From Flavobacteriales bacterium (GTDB taxonomy: Bacteria; Bacteroidota; Bacteroidia; UBA10329): DNA of 64,000 bases. The notes beneath the pieces were generated by a model, which saw only the letters and a program-made list of their open reading frames with translations, ran no database searches and was not told the DNA's origin. Both the position numbers and the translations under genes were made by a program. This document shows positions 36,401 to 43,920 of this stretch, piece by piece (within the stretch, counting starts at the first letter, position 1; the number at the start of each line of letters is the position of its first letter). The DNA is taken from the NCBI GenBank assembly GCA_021739695.1, contig JAIPBM010000022.1, positions 1 through 64,000 on the forward strand, given 5' to 3'.

Positions 36401-39400
36401 CCATTCTCGTCTGTTACAGTCACTCGGTAAATTCCGGATTCAGTCAGAATTACGGACTGAGTAGTCTGTCCGAATGGCGCCCAAGCGTAAGATTCAGCTT
36501 CGCTAGACGTGAGCGTTACCGAACCACCTTCGCAGAAAGTTAGTGGTCCGTCAGCTGTAACTGTTGGAACAGGAAGATCATAAACCGTGATGGTCGCTTC
36601 AGCAGAAGTTGATTCGCAACCGTTAACATCCGTTACGGTAACCGAATACGTTCCTGAAGTAGAAACCGTGATTGAAGAAGTCGTTTCACCGTTTGGTAAC
36701 CAAGCGTAAGATGAACCCTGCGAAGCAGATAATGTCACTGATGCGCCTTGGCAGAATTCCGTTGGTCCCGAAACATCAATAGTTGCTGGATCAACTTGGA
36801 ACATGGTTACAGAAGTTGCAGCAGATGTTCCGTTACAACCATGTTCAGTTACCACGCTCACGCTGTAATCTCCTGCATCGTAAACAGTAATTGACTGAGT
36901 TGTTTCTCCGTTCGGGCTCCAAGAATAGCTAGCATTTTCACTTGCGGTGAGCGTTACAGAATCTCCTTCGCAGAAGATGATTGGACCATCAGCCGTAATG
37001 GTTGGAACAACCAGATTCGGTTCAGTCAGCGTAGTTGAATAGGTGTAGATACATCCATTCTGATCTACGATGGTTGCCACATAAGTTCCTGCGCTCAGAC
37101 CCGAAATATCTGCGGTGTTGCCACCATTGTCCCACGAAACCAAGTAAGGTCCAAGACCACCGGAAACCGTTAGGTCAATCGAGCCATCGTTTCCTTCAAA
37201 ACAAGTTGGATTTATATCAATGCTTGATGCTTGAAGCGTATCAGGCTCAGTAACCGTTGCAGAAGCTGAAACGGTACATCCATTCTCATCTGTAACAAGA
37301 ACATTGTAAGAACCTGGGCCAATGTTGTTCAAATCTTCAGTTGTTGCTCCGTTGTCCCAATCGAAAACGTATGGGGCAGTTCCACCAGTTACGGTCAATT
37401 CCACCACACCATTTCCAACTCCATGACAAGAAACATTGTCAACTGCAGTAGCAGCTTCGAGAAGTGCTGGTTGCGTTACGTTTCCACTAACAGTTTGCGA
37501 ACAGTTAACCGCATCAACAACGGTAACCGTGTATTGTCCAGCAGCCAATCCAGAGATCGAGCTGTCCGTTCCACCATTGCTCCATGAGTAAGTGAATGGA
37601 GCCGTTCCGCCTGTTACAACAGCGGTGGCAGAACCATCGCCAGCTTGAAAACAGCTGAGTCTTTGGGTATTGATTGCTACTGTGAATCCGGTACAAAGCA
37701 ATGGGTTGACGGTGATGGTGATCGTTTCGTCACAACCGTTCGCATCTGTTACAGTTACCGTGTACGTTCCTGGGCAAAGGTCAGTAGCGGTTTGATTAGA
37801 TTGACCATCGCTCCAATCGTACGAATATGGAGGTGTTCCACCTGAAGGATTTGCAGTAGCCGAACCATCGCAACCATTGAATGTCTGCTCATCAACCACA
37901 ACGCTTGATACACTCAAGGCAGTTGGCTCAGAAATAACCACAGAACCTGAAGCTTCGCAACCGATTGAGTCGGTTACAACCACTGAATAAGGTCCGGCAG
38001 TAATTCCATCAATGGTCTGTGTCGTTCCTGAATTGTTCCACAGATACGTGAATGGCGTGTTGTTTTGAACTGTGATCGGAGTGGCAGTTGCAGTTCCATC
38101 TTCACCGTCATTACAGCTTGCGTCAGTTCCAGTAACATCTACATCAAGATCACAAGATGGTGGGTTAACGATATTGCTCGTGGTGAATTCACATTCGTTA
38201 GCATCGGTGACGATAACGGTGTAGGTTCCAGCGCAAAGGTCAACCGCAGTTTGCGTGGTTTGGCCATCGCTCCACTCATATGTGTAAGGAGGTGTCCCGC
38301 CTATTGGGTTGGCCGTTGCCGAACCATTGCAACCGTTCACCAATGTCTCATCCTGAACAACCACCACCGCGTTCAGTACATCAGGTTCACCAACAACTGA
38401 ACTACAGTTGGAAACGCATCCGTTTTCATCGGTAACAGTTACAACATACGTTCCTGCAACCAAACCAGTTTGAGACGCATCTGTGCTTCCATTGCTCCAA
38501 GAATAGGAGAACGGAGCGGTTCCTCCAGCCACCGAAACTTCGACAGTTCCGTTATCATCGCCATTACAGAGCGCATCTTCAGAACTGCAGGTCAAGTCGA
38601 GTGCATCCGGTTCCGAAATGGTCGTTTCGTACGTAAATAGACATCCGTTCTGATCGGCAAATGTGACTGAATATGTTCCTGCCGAAAGGTCACTGATATC
38701 TTGCGTATGAGCACCTGTGCTCCAAGTATATAAATATGGTCCAAGACCACCGGTTGGAGTAAGGTCAATGGAGCCGTTGTCACCAGCATTGCAGGAAACA
38801 TCCACATCAATGCTCGAAGCGCCAAGTGTATCTGGTTGAGTAACCGTTCCAGAAGAAGTTGTGGTACAGCCATTATCGTCCGTGATCAAAACGTTATAAA
38901 TACCAGGCCCAAGGTCTTCAAGGTCTTCAGAGGTTGCTCCGTTATCCCAATCAAAAACATAAGGAGCTGTTCCGCCAGTTACGGTCAATTCGACAACTCC
39001 ATTTTCAACTCCGTTACACGAAACGTTATCAACTGCCGTAGCTGCTTCGAGAAGCGCAGGCTGCGTCACATTTCCGCTTACTGTCTGAGAGCAGTTGACA
39101 TCGTCAACAACGGTAACTGTGTATGAACCAGCGGCCAATCCTGAGATGTTGCTAGTTGTTTCAGCATTGTTCCAAGAGTAAGTGAACGGAGACGTTCCGC
39201 CAGTTACAATTGCAGTGGCAGAACCATCACCAGCTTGAAAACAGCTCAATCGTTCCGTGTTCACCGCTACGGAGAAACCAGTACAAAGAAGTGGGTTCAC
39301 CGTGATAGTAACCGTTTCATCACAACCGTTGGCATCGGTTACGGTAACTGTGTAAGTTCCTGGACAAAGGTCAGAAGCTGTCTGTGTGGTTTGAGCGTCA

Positions 39401-42400
39401 GCATCGTTCCAAGCATAGTCATATGGAGGCGTTCCGCCAGATGGATTTGCTGTTGCAGAACCATCGCATCCGTTGAAGTTTTGCTCATCAATTACACTCG
39501 TTCCAACAGAAAGAGCCGTTGGTTCTGAAACCACCACCGAACCTGAGGCTTGACAACCGATGGAATCTGTTACGACCACAGAGTACGGTCCAGCAGAAAT
39601 TCCGTTTATCGTTTGTGTTGTTCCTGAATTGTTCCACAGATATGTGAAAGGAGTGTTGTTTTGCTGAGTAAGCGGTGTAGCTGTTGCTGTTCCGTCAGAA
39701 CCGTCATTGCAACTTACATCAGACGCGGTTACGTCCACATCCAAATCGCAAGTTGGTGGATTGATGACCACACTTGTAGTGAATTCGCAACCGTTGGCAT
39801 CCGTAACCGTGATGGAATAAATTCCGTCACAAAGATCAATTGCGGTCGAATCTGTTTGCCCATCGCTCCACTCGTAACTGTAAGGAGCAGTCCCACCAGT
39901 TGGCGTAGCAATTGCAGAACCGTTACAGCCATTCACCAAGGTTTCGTCAAAAGCCGTAACCACAGCGTTCAGCACGTTAGGCTCGCCAACAACTGAACTA
40001 CAGGTGATGATGCATCCGTTTGCATCCGTAACGGTTACACCATATGTTCCAGCTGTAAGTTCAGATTGAGAAGCATCCGTGTTTCCGTTGCTCCAAGCGT
40101 ACGTGTACGGAGAAGTTCCTCCAGCTATAGCTACTTCAACACTTCCGTTAGCATCGCCATTACAAAGCGCGTCTTCCGAAGTACAGGTCGGAACCAGTGC
40201 ATCAGGTTCAGAAACAGTATAAGTACCAGTTGTTGAACAGCCGTTTACATCCTCAATTGTAACCGTGTATGAACCAGCTTCAAGTCCAGTCAGATCTTCG
40301 GAGGAAGAAGTGAATCCGTTGGGGCCGGTCCAGCTGAAACTATAAGCTTGACAAGTAGCACCTCCAATAACAGTGATGTCAATTTCGCCATCTGGAGCTC
40401 CATTACAGGAAACACCTGCACCACCAACATATTCCGACACTTCGAAACCATCGATTTCCAACGCGTCTGGCTCGGCTAGCGTTATTAATTCCGTTTCAGT
40501 AGAACCATTAGCGTCTGTGACAATTACAGTATATGTTCCTGCTGCAAGACCTGTTGCCGTTTCAGTAGTTTGACCATCAGACCAATCGTAAGAATAAGGA
40601 AGACATCCGCCAGAAACATTTGCCGTAGCTGTTCCATCCGTTGCACCATTGCAGCTAACGTTTGCACCACAATTAACCGTTGATGGGTCAATTGCAAGAA
40701 CAAGAACCGATGGCGTGATGGTTACATCGAATGAGCAATCGAAGGTGTTGCCAGCGAGGTCAGTGGCCGTGTAGGTAACCGTTGTTGTTCCAACCGGGAA
40801 TGAATCGCCCGAATTGTGAGTGCTTGAAAGTGACGCTGAGCAGTTGTCGTCTGCCTGCGGAATATTCCAAGTAACAACTGGAGTACAATCATTGCTTGCT
40901 GGAGTAACATCAATATTTGATGGACAGCCAAGAATCGTTGGGTCTTCATCATCAGAAACCACCACATCCTGCGTGCAAGTTGCCGTATTTCCGTTCACAT
41001 CCGTAGCGGTCCAGGTCACGGTTGTTGTTCCGACTGAATACGGCCCAGCATTGTCAACCAGAGTTGAAGCAACGCCACAGTTATCGGAAGAAGTTGCTGT
41101 TCCGATGGAAGAGGAAGAAGAACACAACCCAGCATCAGTAGAGATGTTTGCAGTCGCTGGACAGGTGACTGATGGGTCTTCATCATCAGAAACAACCACA
41201 TCTTGAGAACAAGTGGCCGTGTTGCCGTTCACATCGGTGGCAGTCCAAGTAACGGTTGTTGTTCCAACCGAATAAGGACCTGAGTTGTCGACCAATGTTG
41301 AAGCAACGCCACAGTTGTCAGAAGAAGTTACCGTTCCGATAGAAGCAGAAGAAGTACATAGACCAGCATCTGTGGAGATGTTGGCAGTTGCAGGGCAGGA
41401 AACCGATGGGTTCTCATCATCCGAAACCACCACATCCTGCGTACAGGTGGCCGTGTTGCCGTTCACGTCCGTAGCTGTCCAAGTAACGATTGTTGGTCCA
41501 ACTGAATAAGGACCTGAGTTGTCAGGCAGAGTTGAAGTAACGCCACAGTTATCAGAAGAAGTTGCTGTTCCGATAGAAGCAGTAGAAGTACAAAGGCCAG
41601 CATCGGTGCTGATATTGGCTGTTGCTGGACAGATGACTGAGGGGGCTTCATCATCCGTTACAACCACATCCTGCGAGCAACTTGCGGTGTTTCCGGTAAA
41701 GTCCGTTGCCGTCCAAGTAACGGTTGTTGTTCCAACTGAATAAGGGCCAGCGTTATCTACAATTGTTGATTGAACACCACAGTTGTCAGACGAAGTAGCC
41801 GTTCCGATTGAAGCAGAAGAAGTGCACAACCCAGCGTCAGTAGTGATGTTCGCAGTTGCGGGACATGTGATTGTCGGTGGAACCGGGTCATTCTGATTTA
41901 TAGACGCACTTGCGTCATCAGTACAGCCATTCGCATCAGTAACAACAACTGAATAATTCCCAACCCCGAGAGAAGATATGTTTGCAGTTGACATTCCTCC
42001 AGGAGTCCAAACGTATCCGTAAGCTGCAGTTCCTCCAGAAATGGATGTTGAAATGGCACCTTCTGTTCCGCCTGCGCAAATCACATTGGCATCTGTAGTT
42101 GCAGTAATTACAGGTTCAGGGAAAACTGTGATTGATTCTGAAGCGTTTGTTGTACAAGCTGAAGCAGTAAAAATCACAAAATGAGTTACGGTGTAAGAGC
42201 CATCGGCACCATAAGAGTGCGTTGGGTTTTCTTGCGTTGATGAGTTTCCATCTCCGAAGGTCCAATAGTGTGAAACCGTTCCGCCAGACGTCCCAGTATT
42301 GCTAAATGCGAAACTATTTCCATCAAAACATTGGCTTGGATCATTAGCGTTAAAATCAGGACGAATTACGGTGACAGTTTCGGTTGAAGTCTGTGTTTGA

Positions 42401-43737
42401 GAATTGCAGGCATCAGTCACCGTGTAAGTGTACGTGGTGGTATTTGCAGGAGAGACTGTCACGTTTGCGCCAACTGGAGCTCCATTATCCCATGAACCTG
42501 AATAAGGAGGCAAACTTCCGCTGACGTTGGCAGTCAAGTTAGCAGATTGTCCAAGACAGATGGTGGTTTCACCAGTCGTAGTCAATGCAAGTGGAACATC
42601 ATTATCAATCACGTTGATTGTAGCAGATCCCGGAGCCAAACAATCACATGGAGGTTGGTCCATGTTGACCACGATTGTTTCGATTCCTTCAGCAATGAAG
42701 TCAAGTGGAACAACAATTGGAATTATGACTGAATTCTGACCTGCGGGAATAGTTACCGTTGTTGGAAATGAATTGTAATCAACGCCATTGGTGGCTGTTC
42801 CGCTCACGCTATAAGTAGCACTTATCGGAGTTCCGTTGTTCGCAACATCAACTCTTGAGAATACAATGTACTCGTCAGAACATCCTTCTTCAATTTGCGT
42901 GTTGGTGAAATCTACCGTTATTCCACCTCCGGCAGTAAAACTTCCTGCTTCGAGGAAGACACCTGAATCGTATATGTGGTCTCCAGCGTCAGCAATCGCC
43001 AATCGTATATGATACGTTTGGCAAGGCGTTACAACAGCTTTGGCTGTTAAAACAGTTGTGTAACCATCGTACTGAACCGCAGGTCCATTGTGGTTTTCAA
43101 CATAGTAAGCACAATTTTCGCAAGGACCATTGGCAGGCTCGTTTTGGCTGTAGCCATTGTTGACGTTATTGATAGCTACTGGAGTAGTGGTGTTTGGAAT
43201 CAGCGCAATATTTGCCGAATTACCAACGTAAGGACCGCTTATTCCTGGGCCAGAAATAAAGAATCCGAACACATCATTGTATTGTGAGTTTACCCATTCT
43301 GGATATTCTTCCGAAGCAAAAACATATCTGAACGAAAGTGAATCATCTTGTGGTACGAAATCGAATTCCAAAATAACCGCATCGTAAGTGGTTACTCCTG
43401 CAAGACTTGTAAGGTTTGCATCTCCAGTTCTTCCTTGGTCGACCCCGGCATTGTTATCATCGTCAGGGCCAATGGCAGTATTGGCACTTCCAGTGGTAAG
43501 AAGAATACCATTCTGCATGGCAAAAGTGGTTCCTGTTGCGTTGAAAGTTCCAGCGGCAGATGCAGGCCCGATATAATTTACGTTGGAAACTGTAACACAT
43601 GAACCAAGAAGTACATTTTCAACCAATGCTTGCACTTGGTTTGTTGTAGATGACTGATTGACAGTAATCTGTGCAAAAGCCCCACTTGCTCCAAGAAAAA
43701 ACAGCGTAATGAAGGGCAATGACTTTATGCGCATCAT
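33406..43737 (-). CDS. Giant T9SS-secreted repeat adhesin (3443 aa)
   Basis: A surface protein of 3443 residues. Order: signal peptide (cut near AFAQ); choice-of-anchor-L-like domain (about 24-270); Calx-beta-like domain (270-380); PKD/SprB-like segment (385-615); five HYR domains (about 616-1012); sixteen SprB-type repeats (about 1020-2243); about fourteen Ig-like repeats with FCEG..SVTL motifs (2246-3269); a PKD domain; and a C-terminal type B T9SS domain (about 3357-3443, IPNVFTPNHDGYND and YNRWG). Such proteins act in gliding, adhesion or biofilm. I start at the ATG at 43737; ATG at 43734 or 43779 are alternatives. It is divergent from an outer-membrane barrel gene with a shared promoter region. 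Confidence 0.93.
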   Translation of the reverse strand: MMRIKSLPFITLFFLGASGAFAQITVNQSSTTNQVQALVENVLLGSCVTVSNVNYIGPASAAGTFNATGTTFAMQNGILLTTGSANTAIGPDDDNNAGVDQGRTGDANLTSLAGVTTYDAVILEFDFVPQDDSLSFRYVFASEEYPEWVNSQYNDVFGFFISGPGISGPYVGNSANIALIPNTTTPVAINNVNNGYSQNEPANGPCENCAYYVENHNGPAVQYDGYTTVLTAKAVVTPCQTYHIRLAIADAGDHIYDSGVFLEAGSFTAGGGITVDFTNTQIEEGCSDEYIVFSRVDVANNGTPISATYSVSGTATNGVDYNSFPTTVTIPAGQNSVIIPIVVPLDFIAEGIETIVVNMDQPPCDCLAPGSATINVIDNDVPLALTTTGETTICLGQSANLTANVSGSLPPYSGSWDNGAPVGANVTVSPANTTTYTYTVTDACNSQTQTSTETVTVIRPDFNANDPSQCFDGNSFAFSNTGTSGGTVSHYWTFGDGNSSTQENPTHSYGADGSYTVTHFVIFTASACTTNASESITVFPEPVITATTDANVICAGGTEGAISTSISGGTAAYGYVWTPGGMSTANISSLGVGNYSVVVTDANGCTDDASASINQNDPVPPTITCPATANITTDAGLCTSSASIGTATSSDNCGVQSTIVDNAGPYSVGTTTVTWTATDFTGNTASCSQDVVVTDDEAPSVICPATANISTDAGLCTSTASIGTATSSDNCGVTSTLPDNSGPYSVGPTIVTWTATDVNGNTATCTQDVVVSDDENPSVSCPATANISTDAGLCTSSASIGTVTSSDNCGVASTLVDNSGPYSVGTTTVTWTATDVNGNTATCSQDVVVSDDEDPSVTCPATANISTDAGLCSSSSSIGTATSSDNCGVASTLVDNAGPYSVGTTTVTWTATDVNGNTATCTQDVVVSDDEDPTILGCPSNIDVTPASNDCTPVVTWNIPQADDNCSASLSSTHNSGDSFPVGTTTVTYTATDLAGNTFDCSFDVTITPSVLVLAIDPSTVNCGANVSCNGATDGTATANVSGGCLPYSYDWSDGQTTETATGLAAGTYTVIVTDANGSTETELITLAEPDALEIDGFEVSEYVGGAGVSCNGAPDGEIDITVIGGATCQAYSFSWTGPNGFTSSSEDLTGLEAGSYTVTIEDVNGCSTTGTYTVSEPDALVPTCTSEDALCNGDANGSVEVAIAGGTSPYTYAWSNGNTDASQSELTAGTYGVTVTDANGCIITCSSVVGEPNVLNAVVTAFDETLVNGCNGSAIATPTGGTAPYSYEWSDGQTDSTAIDLCDGIYSITVTDANGCEFTTSVVINPPTCDLDVDVTASDVSCNDGSDGTATATPLTQQNNTPFTYLWNNSGTTQTINGISAGPYSVVVTDSIGCQASGSVVVSEPTALSVGTSVIDEQNFNGCDGSATANPSGGTPPYDYAWNDADAQTTQTASDLCPGTYTVTVTDANGCDETVTITVNPLLCTGFSVAVNTERLSCFQAGDGSATAIVTGGTSPFTYSWNNAETTSNISGLAAGSYTVTVVDDVNCSQTVSGNVTQPALLEAATAVDNVSCNGVENGVVELTVTGGTAPYVFDWDNGATSEDLEDLGPGIYNVLITDDNGCTTTSSGTVTQPDTLGASSIDVDVSCNAGDNGSIDLTPTGGLGPYLYTWSTGAHTQDISDLSAGTYSVTFADQNGCLFTYETTISEPDALDLTCSSEDALCNGDDNGTVEVSVAGGTAPFSYSWSNGSTDASQTGLVAGTYVVTVTDENGCVSNCSSVVGEPDVLNAVVVVQDETLVNGCNGSATANPIGGTPPYTYEWSDGQTTQTAVDLCAGTYTVIVTDANECEFTTSNIVNPPSCDLDVDVTGTDASCNDGEDGTATATPITVQNNTPFTYLWNNSGTTQTIDGITAGPYSVVVTDSIGCEASGSVVISEPTALSVSSVVVDEQTFNGCDGSATANPSGGTPPYSYDWSDGQSNQTATDLCPGTYTVTVTDANGCDETITITVNPLLCTGFTVAINTQRLSCFQAGDGSATAVVTGGTAPFTYSWSNGGTDSSISGLAAGQYTVTVVDAVNCSQTVSGNVTQPALLEAATAVDNVSCHGVGNGVVELTVTGGTAPYVFDWDNGATTEDLNNIGPGSYNVLVTDENGCTVSASATVTEPDTLQASSIDINPTCFEGNDGSIDLTVSGGLGPYLVSWDNGGNTADISGLSAGTYVATIVDQNGCIYTYSTTLTEPNLVVPTITADGPIIFCEGDSVTLTASENASYSWSPNGETTQSITVYDAGDYSVSVVTEHGCNGTSAATSVTMFQVDPATIDVSGPTEFCQGASVTLSASQGSSYAWLPNGETTSSITVSTSGTYSVTVTDVNGCESTSAEATITVYDLPVPTVTADGPLTFCEGGSVTLTSSEAESYAWAPFGQTTQSVILTESGIYRVTVTDENGCQGTSTPIQVVANQNPEPVIIANGPTQFCEGGSVELSGPSGFIYNWSPNGETNQSILVTETGDYQLTVTDEQGCTGISNIITVTNFDVDTAQIFASGPTEFCEGKELALTASSASSYLWAPSGETSQIVLATTSGAYSVTITDANGCISQSDTIDVIAHENPTPIVSANGPLTFCEGDSVVLTTGNFDQYDWHPNSEISSSITVSEAGDYWVVVTDQNGCTGSSDTVSVGNFTVADATINVSDPTEFCQGGSVTLSASQGSSYAWLPNGETTSSITITTSGTYSVTVTDVNGCESSSAETTITVYDLPVPTVTADGPLTFCEGGSVTLTSSVGESYAWAPFGQTTQSVILTESGIYRVTITDENGCQGTSTPTQVIVNESPEPVIVANGPTEICRGGSITLTSSSADSYDWTPNGETTQSITVDESGVYSVTVVDANGCEGSALTAVEVVVFEPDTVTISVNGPTEFCEGGEVILTASSASSYSWLPNGETDQSISVTQTGSYTVTATDQNGCSSTSASIDVTVFDSPTAVISASGTTTFCEGDSVTLTAPSSSAYLWEPGGETTQSITVFNSGSYSLQVADANTCVGTSDTVEVLIFEVEPIQVSASGPTSFCDGGDVVLTATGGQSYLWEPNGEQTQSITVSASGEYVVTVVDANGCSTDSDTTEVNVFELPTVVVSVDGPNTTCEGDTITLSATSVPSNVSYQWFDGVQPMTGEVDSLLNVFESSTYSVTVTDANGCSDSDNAPVLQFVPVPVAVVSEDQFICASDSITLIASGGDNYLWSNGSTGPSITVTPDSATVYTVTVSNQFCSITSSDSVAIGLYPSPNAVIETNLTGMLEVGHLFTDASGDTSITDWFWEFGDGEFAEEQNPLHPFSDEGFFNVVLTVTNEFGCTDTASVEVEITQVIDIPNVFTPNHDGYNDNLFIDNFGVIDYELTIYNRWGMVMHYDKSGEIFWDGRTPAGEEAKAGTYYYVLKVKNEGSLGNLEKTGTVTLIR
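34970..37000 (-). repeat. Duplicated block of about five Ig-like repeats, 1095-bp offset
   Basis: Sequence near 36571 (AGGAAGATCA onward) recurs near 35476, an offset of 1095 bp, or 365 codons. Ig repeats 2-3 and 7-8 of the series are almost identical in protein; the flanking members are more diverged. This indicates duplication of a block of about five 73-residue units inside the giant gene. Confidence 0.75.
37010..40210 (-). repeat. Tandem duplication of a seven-repeat SprB block, about 1.59 kb
   Basis: SprB repeats 3-9 match repeats 10-16 one for one in the same order. Anchors: TACAAAGCGC at 40161 against TACAGAGCGC at 38565 (offset 1596) and CAGCTTGAAA at 39231 against 37641 (offset 1590). 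The two blocks are about 530 residues each. Confidence 0.85.
40950..41890 (-). repeat. Four HYR-domain repeats at an exact 234-bp period
   Basis: ACCACATC recurs at 40961, 41195, 41429 and 41663, exactly 234 bp (78 codons) apart, with high similarity between copies. Each encodes an HYR module with CPATANI, SSDNCGV and TTVTWTATD motifs. A fifth, more diverged copy lies at about 40700-40940. Confidence 0.9.
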
Positions 43738-43810
43738 ATTTGTTGTTGAGTAGATGTTTCTAAGGAATCTTATTTCCATGCTGCTTGTCGAATTCGTTTC
43801 TGACGGACGT

Positions 43811-43818
43811 CAAATCTA
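43811..43818 (-). promoter_or_regulatory. -7 box toward the giant adhesin
   Basis: On the minus strand TAGATTTG matches TAnnTTTG exactly. ATTG at 43841-43844 is a weak -33 candidate, 22 bp away. The start would be near 43804, giving a leader of about 67 nt to the ATG at 43737. Confidence 0.5.
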
Positions 43819-43830
43819 CGTCTTCGTCTA

Positions 43831-43838
43831 TACATTTG
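43831..43838 (+). promoter_or_regulatory. -7 box toward the EF-hand barrel gene
   Basis: TACATTTG matches TAnnTTTG exactly, 12 bp from the opposing box for the adhesin. The start would be near 43845, with a leader of about 75 nt. No clear TTTG is seen at the -33 distance. Confidence 0.45.
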
Positions 43839-43920
43839 CACAATTAATCGACAATCAACAATGATTTATCGAGAATCGGACAGAGGTCCGCTCTAGGGGC
43901 GTTCACTGCATTTTAACAAT

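Noticed and set aside
34000-41900. Regular repeats resembling a CRISPR or satellite array
   Set aside because: The periods (about 219-240 bp) are multiples of three, similarity is strongest in protein, and the frame stays open, so these are domain repeats in one gene.
43738-43779. Longer start for the giant adhesin
   Set aside because: Possible, but the 14 extra residues precede a double Met and a well-formed signal peptide, so the shorter start is preferred.
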